Of a stretch of DNA of 64,000 bases, positions 36,135-44,354 are shown one piece after another (position 1 is the first letter of the stretch; each line of letters starts with the position of its first letter). The position numbers and the translations under genes were made by a program. The stretch is from Flavonifractor sp963557075 (GTDB lineage Bacteria; Bacillota; Clostridia; Oscillospirales; Oscillospiraceae), in NCBI GenBank assembly GCA_963557075.1, contig CAUWDA010000006.1, positions 12,904-76,903 on the forward strand, written 5' to 3'. Under the pieces are notes generated by a model, which ran no database searches, was not told where the DNA came from, and saw only the letters and a program-made list of their open reading frames with translations.

Positions 36135-36178
36135 AAACAGGGTGCAGATGCCTGATTTCAGACATCTGCACCCTGTTT
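36135..36178. terminator. Bidirectional terminator, cca / DUF308 unit
   Basis: A 16-bp perfect stem (AAACAGGGTGCAGATG and complement). It lies after the cca stop on the minus strand and upstream of the DUF308 gene. Confidence 0.8.
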
Positions 36179-36273
36179 GCCTAACGATTCGGGCGAAAAC
36201 GGGGCATCGGTGGTACGGATGGCCCCGCGCGCGGCGTGAGGATATCAGATTTTATTGTGCGCGGGGAAACCGG

Positions 36274-37269
36274 TTACTCCGGTAAGCCCAGCAGGGCCAG
36301 CAGCCTGTCCCGCCGGTTGTCCTCCGGATGGACCAGCACATGGAGGGCCAGCTTCCGCTGAGCGGCGCCGATCTCCCTCCCGCGCAGGCCCATGGCGGCC
36401 AGTTCTCCACCGGAGAGGGCCAAACTGTGCAAAACTGCTTCCTCCGGGCGGCGCACCCCCCGGCGCAGGGCCCGCTCCACCGGCAATGTTTCCAGCGGGA
36501 AGCCGGTTCGTTCACAAAAGGCCCGCCACCGGGGGATGGGCGCAGGGGGGACGGCTCTCAGATCGTCCAGATCCGGACAATCCCTGACCGGCCACAGGTG
36601 GGCCAGCAGACCCCAGCGGATCAAATCCCCTGCCCGCTCCGGATGGGGGGAGAGCAGGGTCTTTTCCAGCTCGGCCTTGACCCGCTCCCCGGACACCTGG
36701 CGCAGCCGCCCGGCGTTCCGCCGGATGGCCTGTTCAGTCTCCGGTTCGATGGCAAAGCCCAGCTGGGCGGCAAAGCGTACCCCCCGCAGCATCCGCAGGG
36801 CGTCTTCTCCAAACCGCCGGTCCGGTGCGCCCACGCACCGGACGAGTCCCGCCCGCAGATCGGCCTGACCGCCGAAGGGGTCTATGATCTCTCCCCGCTC
36901 CCCCAGCGCCATGGCGTTGATGGTAAAGTCCCGGCGGGCCAGGTCCTCGGTCAGCCCCACGTCGAAGGACACCCCGTCGGGGTGCCGCCCGTCGGCATAT
37001 CCCCCCTCCCGCCGGAAGGTAGTCACCTCCACCGGCCCGTCCTCCGTCAGGACGGTGACCGTTCCGTGCTGAATGCCGGTGGGAACAGCCCGCTCAAACA
37101 GGGCCATGACCCGCTCCGGCAGGGCGGAGGTACACACGTCATAGTCCCCCGGTACCCGACCCAGCAGCAGGTCCCGGACACAGCCCCCCACCGGATGGGC
37201 GGCATGTCCCGCCTGCCGCAGTTCCGCCAGACAGCGGCGCACCCCCGCCGGGATCGGCCACTCTGCCAT
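36274..37269 (-). CDS. cca: CCA-adding enzyme / tRNA nucleotidyltransferase
   Basis: Adds or repairs the 3' CCA of tRNAs. The 331-residue class II protein has HPVGGCVRDLLLG, the catalytic GDYDVCTS (DxD), RRDFTINAMAL and the RFGEDALRMLRGVRFA nucleotide-binding region. No HD domain is visible after the core, and the protein is short, so it may be limited to CCA or A addition. ATG at 37269 is preferred over GTG at 37278 because GGAAGGGG is correctly spaced for it. Confidence 0.92.
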   Translation of the reverse strand: MAEWPIPAGVRRCLAELRQAGHAAHPVGGCVRDLLLGRVPGDYDVCTSALPERVMALFERAVPTGIQHGTVTVLTEDGPVEVTTFRREGGYADGRHPDGVSFDVGLTEDLARRDFTINAMALGERGEIIDPFGGQADLRAGLVRCVGAPDRRFGEDALRMLRGVRFAAQLGFAIEPETEQAIRRNAGRLRQVSGERVKAELEKTLLSPHPERAGDLIRWGLLAHLWPVRDCPDLDDLRAVPPAPIPRWRAFCERTGFPLETLPVERALRRGVRRPEEAVLHSLALSGGELAAMGLRGREIGAAQRKLALHVLVHPEDNRRDRLLALLGLPE

Positions 37270-37297
37270 TTTTTCCACCCCTTCCGGTATGTTTGCC

Positions 37298-37325
37298 TTG
37301 CCATTTCCCTATAATGGATTATAAT
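37298..37325 (+). promoter_or_regulatory. murC promoter
   Basis: TTGCCA (37298-37303) and TATAAT (37320-37325) with a 16-base spacer, followed by an AT-rich leader of about 45 bases. Confidence 0.6.
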
Positions 37326-37376
37326 ATAGTGTTGACCTTTTATTATTATAATCTGTAGAAAAGGGTGTGTAAACCC

Positions 37377-38750
37377 ATGACCAATTTGGATATTCATGAT
37401 TTTCTGACCCCCGGCCGCACCGCCCACCTCATCGGCATCGGCGGCGTCTCCATGTCTCCCCTGGCCGAAGTGCTCCACAAGATGGGGGTGACCATCACCG
37501 GCTCCGACATGAACGACAGCGCTGCGGTGGAGCACCTCCGCTCCCTGGGGATCCCGGTGGCCATCGGCCACCGGGCGGAGAATGTCCGGGGGGCCGACCT
37601 CATCATCCGCACCGCCGCCGTCCACGATGAGAACCCGGAGATCGTGGAGGCCCACGCCCGGAATATCCCGGTATTTGAGCGGGCCCAGGCCTGGGGCTCC
37701 ATCATGCGGGGGTACAAGAACGCCCTGTGCATCTCGGGTACCCACGGCAAGACCACCACCACCTCCATGTGTACCCACATCATCATGGCGGCCCAGATGG
37801 ACCCCACCGTCATGATCGGCGGCACCCTGCCCCTGCTGGGTTCCGGCTACCGGGTGGGCCATGGGGACACCATCATCCTGGAGAGCTGCGAGTACTGCAA
37901 CTCCTTCCTCTCCTTCTTCCCCACGGTGGCGGTCATTCTCAACATTGAGGCCGACCACCTGGACTTCTTCAAGGATCTGGACGATGTGGAGCGCTCCTTC
38001 CGGGCCTTTGCCGACCGGGTGCCGGAGAACGGCCTCATCGTGGCCAATGCCGACGACGCCAACACCATGCACGCCCTGGCGGGGGAGACCCGGCCTGTCC
38101 TCACCTTCGGCCTGGCAGAGGGGGACGTCCACGCCGCCGGTCTGACCTGGGAGGATGGGCTGCCCAGCTTTGATGTGGTCTACCGGGGGGAGGTCTTTAC
38201 CCATGTGACCCTGGGGGTCCCCGGCGAGCACAATGTAAAGAACGCCCTGGCCGCCGCCGCTGCGGCGATCTCCCTGGCGGTACCGCCCCAGGCGGTGAGC
38301 GAGGGACTGGCCGCCTTCCGGGGCGCCGGGCGCCGCTTTGAGCATAAGGGCACGTTCCACGGGGCGGAGGTGTACGATGACTACGCCCACCACCCCGGCG
38401 AGCTCCAGGCCCTGCTGGCGGCGGTCCGCGCTCTGGGCTATGAGCGGATCATCTGCGCCTTTCAGCCCCACACCTACACCCGGACGGAGGCCCTCTTTGA
38501 CGACTTTGTCAAGGTCCTCCGGCAGCCGGATATCACCCTGCTGGCGGAGATCTTTGCCGCCCGGGAGACCAATGAGAGCGGCATCTCCTCTCAGGACCTG
38601 GCCGGGCAGATCCCGGGCAGCATCTACTGCCCCACCCTGGAGGATGTGACGGAGCGGCTGGCGGAGCTGGCCCGGCCCGGCGACCTGATCCTCACCGTGG
38701 GGGCAGGCAATATCTACGCCGCCGGAGAGGCCCTGCTGAAGCGGTCGTAA
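37377..38750 (+). CDS. murC: UDP-N-acetylmuramate-L-alanine ligase
   Basis: First peptide-stem ligase of peptidoglycan synthesis. The 457-residue protein has the MurC Rossmann start HLIGIGGVSMSPLAEVL, the ATP loop SGTHGKTTTTSM near residue 115, the NIEADHLDFF region and DDYAHHPGE in the C-terminal domain. ATG at 37377 (MTNLDIHDFLTPG) is the plausible start although its ribosome-binding site is weak. It is monocistronic here, away from the usual mur cluster. Confidence 0.95.
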   Translation: MTNLDIHDFLTPGRTAHLIGIGGVSMSPLAEVLHKMGVTITGSDMNDSAAVEHLRSLGIPVAIGHRAENVRGADLIIRTAAVHDENPEIVEAHARNIPVFERAQAWGSIMRGYKNALCISGTHGKTTTTSMCTHIIMAAQMDPTVMIGGTLPLLGSGYRVGHGDTIILESCEYCNSFLSFFPTVAVILNIEADHLDFFKDLDDVERSFRAFADRVPENGLIVANADDANTMHALAGETRPVLTFGLAEGDVHAAGLTWEDGLPSFDVVYRGEVFTHVTLGVPGEHNVKNALAAAAAAISLAVPPQAVSEGLAAFRGAGRRFEHKGTFHGAEVYDDYAHHPGELQALLAAVRALGYERIICAFQPHTYTRTEALFDDFVKVLRQPDITLLAEIFAARETNESGISSQDLAGQIPGSIYCPTLEDVTERLAELARPGDLILTVGAGNIYAAGEALLKRS

Positions 38751-38782
38751 GGCGGCCGCCGGCGGGGCAGGTATTTCAGATG

Positions 38783-38811
38783 TTGACAAGGTCGGAAAAG
38801 AGACGTACAAT
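38783..38811 (+). promoter_or_regulatory. kal promoter
   Basis: TTGACA (38783-38788) and TACAAT (38806-38811) with a 17-base spacer, about 65 bases before the kal start. Confidence 0.75.
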
Positions 38812-38879
38812 AATACCAGCTACCCTGTCCCATTTATCCTGTTTTCTAAGCATGAATGATGATAAGGAGTGGAATCGAA

Positions 38880-39281
38880 ATGGAAGAGAAGAAGTATACC
38901 TCTATGATCCGCCTGCGTATGTCCGCTAAGGACGCTCACTACGGCGGAAACCTGGTGGACGGCGCCCACATGGTGCACCTGTTCGGCGACGTGGCCACCG
39001 AGCTGCTGATCCAGTGCGACGGCGACGAGGGCCTGTTCTGCGCTTACAACAACGTGGAGTTCAAGGCTCCCGTGTACGCCGGCGATTTTATCGAGGCCTA
39101 TGGTGAGATCACCCACATCGGCAACACCTCCCGCAAGATGAAGTTCGAGGCCCGCAAGGTGGCCGTGCCCCGCCCCGACATCAGCGATTCCGCCGCTGAT
39201 TTCCTGGACGAGCCCATCGTGGTAGCTGTGGCCGAGGGTACCTGCGTGACCCCCAAGAAGTGCCAGCGCAAGGAGCATTGA
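38880..39281 (+). CDS. kal: 3-aminobutyryl-CoA ammonia-lyase
   Basis: In lysine fermentation Kal removes ammonia from 3-aminobutyryl-CoA to give crotonyl-CoA, feeding butyrate formation. The 133-residue hot-dog protein has MIRLRMSAKDAHYGGNLVDG, HLFGDVATELLIQCDGDEGL, ELF-type ACOT-like APVYAGDFIEAYGEITHIGN and PRPDISDSAADFL, all strongly characteristic of the family. ATG at 38880 follows AAGGAG. None of the other lysine-fermentation genes (kamA, kamDE, kdd, kce) is nearby. The gene has its own promoter and terminator. Confidence 0.85.
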   Translation: MEEKKYTSMIRLRMSAKDAHYGGNLVDGAHMVHLFGDVATELLIQCDGDEGLFCAYNNVEFKAPVYAGDFIEAYGEITHIGNTSRKMKFEARKVAVPRPDISDSAADFLDEPIVVAVAEGTCVTPKKCQRKEH

Positions 39282-39316
39282 TCTGCTGACAGCTCCTCAT
39301 AGGGACAGAATAACAA

Positions 39317-39350
39317 AACAGGTCTGCCGCAATTTTGCGGCAGACCTGTT
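39317..39350 (+). terminator. kal terminator
   Basis: A 16-bp perfect stem (AACAGGTCTGCCGCAA and complement) with a two-base loop and CTTTTTT after it. Confidence 0.9.
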
Positions 39351-39374
39351 TCTTTTTTGTCCTGATGCCGGGGC

Positions 39375-40037
39375 TTATTCCAGCACCGCGCCCCGGGAGG
39401 CGGAGGCGACCAGCTTGGCATACCGGGCCAGGTACCCGGTTTTGTTCTCCCGATGGGCCGGTCTGTGTCCGCCCCATCGGGTCCCCGGTGAGGAGGGATC
39501 TGCGCAGCGGAAGTGAATTCCGCCGCGCATCAAGATTTTGCTGGGGCAAAATGCTTGGACGCGCTGCGCGCGGCCAAGGTCAAGACCGCTTTAGATTATT
39601 CCAGCACCGCGCCCCGGGAGGCGGAGGTGACCAGCTTGGCATACCGGGCCAGGTACCCGGTCTTGTTCTCCCGATGGGCCGGTCTGTGTCCGCCCCATCG
39701 GGTCCCCGGTGAGGAGGGATCTGCGCAGCGGAAGTGAATTCCGCCGCGCATCAAGATTTTGCTGGGGCAAAATGCTTGGACGCGCTGCGCGCGGCCAAGG
39801 TCAAGACCGCTTTAGCTTATTCCAGCACCGCGCCTCGGGAGGCGGAGGTGACCAGCTTGGCATACCGGGCCAGATACCCGGTCTTGTTCTCCCGATGGGA
39901 CGGTCTGTGCCCGCCCCATCGGGCCCCCAGTGAGGAGAGATCTGCGCAGCGGAAGTGAATTCCGCCGCACATCAAGATTTTGCTGGGGCAAAATACTTGG
40001 ACGCGCTGCGCGCGGACAAGGTCAAGACCGCTTTAGA
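39375..40037. repeat. Three 221-bp tandem units copying the ilvD 3' end
   Basis: Units start at 39375, 39596 and 39817, and the true ilvD end begins at 40038, giving an exact period of 221 bp. Each unit has about 70 bp nearly identical to the last 70 bp of ilvD (TTATTCCAGCACCGCGCC onward to CCGGTCTTG), then about 151 bp of unrelated sequence. The latter includes a CCCGATGGG/CCCCATCGGG hairpin and ends in CAAGGTCAAGACCG, an inverted copy of a site inside ilvD (40100-40113). Units differ by scattered point changes, most in the third. Because 221 is not a multiple of three, open frames across it are not coherent. This explains the 756-bp gap between kal and ilvD. Confidence 0.92.
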
Positions 40038-41699
40038 TTATTCCAGCACCGCGCCCCGGGAGGCGGAGGTGACCAGCTTGGCATACCGGGCCAGGTAGCC
40101 GGTCTTGACCTTGGGCTCGGGGCACACCCATTTGGCCTTGCGTTCGGCCAGCACGGCCTGGTCCACCTGCACCTCGATCTTACAGGCGGGGATGTTGATG
40201 GAGATGATGTCGCCCTCCTCCACAAAGGCGATGGGACCGCCCTGGGCGGCCTCGGGGCAGACGTGGCCGATGGCGGCGCCGCGGGTGGCGCCGGAGAAGC
40301 GGCCGTCGGTGATGAGAGCCACACTCTCGCCCAGCCCCATGCCCACAATGGCGGAGGTGGGGTTGAGCATCTCCCGCATGCCGGGGCCGCCCTTGGGGCC
40401 CTCGTAGCGGATGACCACCACGTCGCCGGGGACGATCTTGCCGGCGTAGATGGCCTCAATGGCCTCCTCCTCGGAGTCAAAGACACGGGCGGGACCGGTG
40501 TGGGCCATCATCTCGGGGGCCACGGCGGAGCGCTTGACCACGCAGCCCTCGGGGGCCAGGTTGCCTTTGAGCACGGCGATGCCGCCGTCGGCGGAGTAGG
40601 GGTTCTCGATGGGGCGGATGATCTCCGGATCGCGGTTGGTGACGCCCGCCAGATTCTCCTCCAGGGTCTTGCCGGTGCAGGTCATGACGCCGGTGTCCAG
40701 CAGGCCCTTCTTGGTCAGCTCCTTCATGACGGCGTACACGCCGCCGGCGCCCTCCAGGTCCTCCATATAGGTGTCGCCGGCGGGGGCCAGGTGGCACAGG
40801 TTGGGGGTCTTGGAGGAGATCTCGTTGGACATATCCAGATCCAGCTCGATGCCGCACTCATGGGCGATGGCGGGCAGGTGGAGCATGGTGTTGGTGGAGC
40901 AGCCCAGGGCCATATCCACCGCCTCGGCGTTGTGGAAGGCGGCGGGGGTCATGATGTCCCGGGGACGGATGTTCTTCTTCACCAGGTCCATGATCTGCAT
41001 GCCGGCGTGCTTGGCCAGCCGCAGCCGGGCGGACCACACGGCGGGGATGGTGCCGTTGCCCCGCAGGCCCATGCCGATGGCCTCGGTGAGGCAGTTCATG
41101 GAGTTGGCGGTATACATGCCGGAGCAGGAGCCGCAGGTGGGGCAGGCGTTGTTCTCGTAGTCCTCCACGCCCTCCTCGTCCAGCTTGCCCGCCTTGTAGG
41201 CGCCCACCGCCTCAAACATGTGGCTCAGACAGGAGCGGCGGCCGTCGTTGAGCCGGCCGGCCAGCATGGGGCCGCCGGAGCAGAAGATGGTGGGAATGTT
41301 CACCCGGGCGGCGGCCATCAGCAGGCCGGGCACGTTCTTGTCACAGTTGGGGATCATCACCAGGCCGTCGAACTGGTGGGCGATGGCCATGGCCTCGGTG
41401 GAGTCGGCGATCAGGTCCCGGGTGACCAGGGAGTACTTCATGCCGATGTGGCCCATGGCGATGCCGTCGCACACAGCGATGGCGGGGAACTCCACCGGGG
41501 TGCCGCCGGCGGCCCGGACGCCGGCCTTGACGGCCTCGGCGATCTTGTCCAGATTCATGTGGCCGGGTACGATCTCATTGTAGGAGCACACCACGCCGAT
41601 GAGGGGGCGCTCCAGTTCCTCCTTGGTGTAGCCCAGAGCATAGAAAAGGGAGCGGTTGGGGGCGCGTTCCACGCCCTTGGTAACATTGTCGCTGCGCAT
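40038..41699 (-). CDS. ilvD: Dihydroxy-acid dehydratase
   Basis: Dehydrates 2,3-dihydroxy acids to the 2-keto acids of valine, leucine and isoleucine. The 553-residue protein carries the Fe-S ligands in MIPNCDKNVPGL and ACPTCGSCSGMYTANSMN and the SGGPMLAGR and GRFSGATRG motifs. ATG at 41699 follows AAGGAGGTC. No other ilv or leu genes adjoin it. Its last 70 bp are repeated three times downstream, yet the gene itself ends normally at LVTSASRGAVLE. It is transcribed away from a FadR-type regulator. Confidence 0.97.
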   Translation of the reverse strand: MRSDNVTKGVERAPNRSLFYALGYTKEELERPLIGVVCSYNEIVPGHMNLDKIAEAVKAGVRAAGGTPVEFPAIAVCDGIAMGHIGMKYSLVTRDLIADSTEAMAIAHQFDGLVMIPNCDKNVPGLLMAAARVNIPTIFCSGGPMLAGRLNDGRRSCLSHMFEAVGAYKAGKLDEEGVEDYENNACPTCGSCSGMYTANSMNCLTEAIGMGLRGNGTIPAVWSARLRLAKHAGMQIMDLVKKNIRPRDIMTPAAFHNAEAVDMALGCSTNTMLHLPAIAHECGIELDLDMSNEISSKTPNLCHLAPAGDTYMEDLEGAGGVYAVMKELTKKGLLDTGVMTCTGKTLEENLAGVTNRDPEIIRPIENPYSADGGIAVLKGNLAPEGCVVKRSAVAPEMMAHTGPARVFDSEEEAIEAIYAGKIVPGDVVVIRYEGPKGGPGMREMLNPTSAIVGMGLGESVALITDGRFSGATRGAAIGHVCPEAAQGGPIAFVEEGDIISINIPACKIEVQVDQAVLAERKAKWVCPEPKVKTGYLARYAKLVTSASRGAVLE

Positions 41700-41749
41700 G
41701 GGAAATGACCTCCTTCTATCTATGTATCACTTGCGTTGTATGATGATGC

Positions 41750-41795
41750 TTGCATTGTCTGACTGTATATTATATGATAGAAAGAGAACTGTCAA
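41750..41795. promoter_or_regulatory. Face-to-face promoters of ilvD and the FadR-type regulator
   Basis: Plus strand: TTGCAT (41750-41755), 17 bases, TATGAT (41773-41778), for the regulator. Minus strand: TTGACA (41790-41795), 17 bases, TAATAT (41767-41772), for ilvD. The two promoters overlap almost completely. Confidence 0.75.
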
Positions 41796-41820
41796 GGACT
41801 GACCAGAAGGGAAGTAGGGT

Positions 41821-42498
41821 ATGGAAAAGAAAAGTCTGGCCCAGCAGACGGCTGAGCGGCTGTACAGCCGCATCGTGGTGGAGAAGGGGCTGGGAGCGGG
41901 GGAGAAGCTGCCCAATGAGGTGGAGCTGGCCCAGGAGCTGGGGGTGAGCCGGGCCACCCTGCGGGAGGCCATCCGCACCCTGACGGCCCAGGGGGTGCTG
42001 GAGGTGCGCCGGGGCAAGGGGACCTTCGTGTCCCAGCGGGTGGCGGAGGTGAATGACTTCGGGTTTTCCACCCTGGAGCAGATCAGGGGACAGCTGCGGG
42101 ACCTGTTCGAGCTGCGCTCCATTTTTGAACCGCGGGCGGCGGAGCTGGCCTGCCACCGGGCCACGGAAGAGGAACTGGCGGACATCCTGGCCCGGGGGGC
42201 GGAGGTGGAGCGGTGCATCCGGGCCGGGGCGGACCGGACCCAGGCCGACCGGGCCTTCCACGCCGCCATCGTCCGGGGGGCCCACAACGAGTTTCTGGTC
42301 CGGCTGCTCCCCCTCATCGACCAGGCGGTGTCCGCCGCCCTGACGGCGGGGAAGCACCAGGAGCAGCTGGCGAAGGACACCTGCCGGGATCACGCCCTGC
42401 TGATGGAGTTTTTCCGCAAGCGGGACGGGGCGGGGGCAGGCCACGCCATGGCCATCCACATGCGCCACAGCATGGATGTGATGGAGCTGGCGGAGTAA
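41821..42498 (+). CDS. FadR/GntR-family regulator with FCD domain
   Basis: The 225-residue protein has the winged helix LPNEVELAQELGVSRATLRE and the wing EVRRGKGTFVSQR, then an FCD domain with RSIFEPRAAELACHRATEEE, DRAFHAAIVRGAHN and a terminal HMRHSMDVMELA, which supply metal-binding Asp/His residues. It reads away from ilvD with overlapping promoters, so control of ilvD and of itself is likely. Ligand unknown. Confidence 0.85.
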   Translation: MEKKSLAQQTAERLYSRIVVEKGLGAGEKLPNEVELAQELGVSRATLREAIRTLTAQGVLEVRRGKGTFVSQRVAEVNDFGFSTLEQIRGQLRDLFELRSIFEPRAAELACHRATEEELADILARGAEVERCIRAGADRTQADRAFHAAIVRGAHNEFLVRLLPLIDQAVSAALTAGKHQEQLAKDTCRDHALLMEFFRKRDGAGAGHAMAIHMRHSMDVMELAE

Positions 42499-42586
42499 CC
42501 GGCAACCAAAAGTTGCGGGATAGTTGGTGGAGGCAACCGGGTTTTGGGCGTACAATGGGGCCATTCGATCCAGAGGAGGTGATGCA

Positions 42587-42940
42587 ATGCAAGTTGGAAC
42601 GGTTGTGGTGAGCTTCGGTTTGCTGATTTGGCTGGCCGGGACGGGAATCATTCTGACGCTACTGATCCTGGCGATCCGGACGTTGCGGAAGTATCTGCGC
42701 AGCGAGCCGGTGCGGCGGGAAAAGACGGAGATGAAGCGATCTCTGGGGGAGAACCTCAAAGCTCACCGGACCCGCTGCAAGATGACCCAGGAATTTGTGG
42801 CGGAGGCCATCGGTGTGAGCCGTCAGGCGGTGAGCAAGTGGGAGAGCGGCGCCACCGACCCCAGCACATCCAATCTGCTGGCTCTGGCCAAGCTATACGG
42901 CGTATCTGTCACAGAACTGCTGGCTGGTACGGAGGCGTAA
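42587..42940 (+). CDS. Membrane-tethered XRE-family regulator
   Basis: ATG at 42587 follows GAGGAGGTGATGCA. The 117-residue protein starts with a membrane helix (LLIWLAGTGIILTLLILAI, about residues 12-30), a short basic linker, then an XRE helix-turn-helix (LGENLKAHRTRCKMTQEFVA, IGVSRQAVSKWESGATDP). The DNA-binding domain would lie on the cytoplasmic side. HTH proteins of this form usually have the membrane part at the C-terminus, so the order here is unusual. A terminator follows. Confidence 0.8.
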   Translation: MQVGTVVVSFGLLIWLAGTGIILTLLILAIRTLRKYLRSEPVRREKTEMKRSLGENLKAHRTRCKMTQEFVAEAIGVSRQAVSKWESGATDPSTSNLLALAKLYGVSVTELLAGTEA

Positions 42941-42948
42941 ACAAGAGG

Positions 42949-42974
42949 GGGCCTGTTCCAAATGGGACAGGCCC
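42949..42974 (+). terminator. Terminator after the XRE gene
   Basis: An 11-bp stem with one G:T pair (GGGCCTGTTCC with GGGACAGGCCC) and loop AAAT, followed by GCTTTTT. Confidence 0.8.
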
Positions 42975-42988
42975 GCTTTTTGGCGGGA

Positions 42989-43017
42989 TTGACGGAGCAA
43001 GGCGGGGACCGTATAAT
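42989..43017 (+). promoter_or_regulatory. Acyltransferase promoter
   Basis: TTGACG (42989-42994) and TATAAT (43012-43017), 17-base spacer. Confidence 0.7.
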
Positions 43018-43053
43018 AACGTCATAACAATGTTGTGGACAGAAGGTGGAAAG

Positions 43054-44082
43054 ATGGCCGAGAAAAGCAGCAGCGGCTACCAGCTGCTGAGCCGGTACCG
43101 TGGGGAGCTGATGGGGCTGGCTATGCTGGCAGTCATGCTCTTTCATGCCTACCAGCTTCCCCTGACGGCGCTCCCCTTGCGGGCCCTGCGGCAGATGGGC
43201 TTTGCCGGGGTGGATGTCTTTCTGCTGCTCTCCGGCATGGGGATCGCCTGCTCTCTGTACCGCCGGGAGGGGGAGCCGGTGGGGCGGTATTATCTCCGCC
43301 GGTGCCGGCGTCTGCTGCCCGCCTACTGGCTGGTGGTGGGGCTGTACACCGGAGCGCTGGTACTGGCTGGGCGGGCTCCCGCTTCGCTGCTCTTTTGGAA
43401 TCTGACCACTCTGTCCTACTGGGGCAAGATCCCTGGAGGATTTAACTGGTATATCTCCGCGATCGTGGTCCTCTACCTGCTGGCGCCGCTGTATTTCAAG
43501 CTGTTTCGGAGGTGCCGCCGGCGGGCCTGGCTCACCCTGGCGGTCTATCTGGTGGGCTACCTTGTTTATCGCCTGACCTGGAGCGCCGGGCTGTACCACC
43601 TGCCGGATTTCCTGCTGCGGGTGCCCGATTTTGCCATGGGCTTTCTGCTGGCCTCCTATGTTTGGGAGGGACGTGGGCTTACCGGGCGGCACGCGGCGGT
43701 GTGGAGCGCGGCGGCGGTATGCGGTGTGGCCCTGGTGTGGGCCTGGCGGCGGCAGCCGGTGGCCGCCCCCCTCTGCCTGGCGGTCACTGTGGCCCTGGTG
43801 CCCGGATGCCTGGTGGTGGGAAAGCTGCTGGACGCTCTGCCCGTGCGCTGGCTCCACCGGGGGCTGCGGGCGGTGGGGGAGAGCAGCCTGGAGATCTATC
43901 TCTTCAATGTGCTTATCACCCGGGAGTTTGACCTGCTGGCCCCCTGGCTGGATCACGACCCCTGGCACATCAGCTTCTACCTGCTGGCCTATGGACTGAA
44001 TCTGGCCCTGGGCATCCTGCTCCACCGGGCCATTGATGCGGTGTCCGCCCGGCTGGCGGAGCGGCGGAGGGAAAAAGGGTAA
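43054..44082 (+). CDS. Acyltransferase-3 family membrane protein
   Basis: The 342-residue protein has about ten hydrophobic helices and the family signatures: an early AVMLFHAYQLP with the conserved His, and VDVFLLLSGMGIACSLYRR followed by YYLRRCRRLLPAYW, the R-containing loop. Members O-acylate sugars, peptidoglycan or teichoic acids, or lipids; the substrate is not indicated by neighbours. ATG at 43054 follows AGAAGGTGG; longer frames upstream overlap the XRE gene and are not real. Confidence 0.85.
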   Translation: MAEKSSSGYQLLSRYRGELMGLAMLAVMLFHAYQLPLTALPLRALRQMGFAGVDVFLLLSGMGIACSLYRREGEPVGRYYLRRCRRLLPAYWLVVGLYTGALVLAGRAPASLLFWNLTTLSYWGKIPGGFNWYISAIVVLYLLAPLYFKLFRRCRRRAWLTLAVYLVGYLVYRLTWSAGLYHLPDFLLRVPDFAMGFLLASYVWEGRGLTGRHAAVWSAAAVCGVALVWAWRRQPVAAPLCLAVTVALVPGCLVVGKLLDALPVRWLHRGLRAVGESSLEIYLFNVLITREFDLLAPWLDHDPWHISFYLLAYGLNLALGILLHRAIDAVSARLAERRREKG

Positions 44083-44219
44083 GCTGCCGCGGGCACGGGA
44101 CCCTGGGACGGGCCGCAGGAGAGGGCGTGATCCTTTGTGCTCTCCGCACAACCGCCACGGGGCGGAGGGGGAGCGGTCTGCCGCTTGCCACAAAAAATTT
44201 TTTCTGCCGGTCAATGGCC

Positions 44220-44248
44220 TTGACAGAAGAAAAGGGAGCACTTATACT
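44220..44248 (+). promoter_or_regulatory. glnA promoter
   Basis: TTGACA (44220-44225) and TATACT (44243-44248), 17-base spacer; the start of transcription would be near 44255, leaving a leader of about 100 bases. Confidence 0.8.
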
Positions 44249-44254
44249 AAATTT

Positions 44255-44354
44255 CAACGAGAACAAAGGCGTTCCGGCCCAGGGGGGCGGAGCGCCTTCT
44301 TTGCTATCTGAGGGTCCGTATGGACCAGTTGAGAAAGAGAAAGGGGTCTCCCAC
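44255..44354 (+). promoter_or_regulatory. glnA leader with alternative hairpins
   Basis: The leader contains GAAC-AAAGGC-GTTC (44261-44274), a hexaloop with A at position 1 and G at position 4 as in ANTAR target hairpins. An 11-bp stem AAGGCGTTCCG/CGGAGCGCCTT competes with it. A GGTCCGTATGGACC hairpin near 44303 competes with GGACC pairing to GGGGTCT at the ribosome-binding site. The second ANTAR hairpin is not clear. Confidence 0.4.

Noticed and set aside
36274..37269. HD hydrolase domain at the end of cca
   Set aside because: No HD motif is visible in the C-terminal third; the protein ends soon after the core.
39513..39958. Near-identical 74-aa frames repeated on the plus strand in the 221-bp array
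   Set aside because: They follow from the DNA repeat, have no ribosome-binding site and change frame each unit because 221 is not a multiple of three.
39375..40037. Possible CRISPR array
   Set aside because: Repeat units are 221 bp and include gene-end copies; there are no unique spacers and no cas genes.
39930..41708. 592-aa open frame on the plus strand across ilvD
   Set aside because: It is antisense to ilvD, is extremely rich in Gly, His, Ala and Val, and arises from GC-rich third positions of the real gene.
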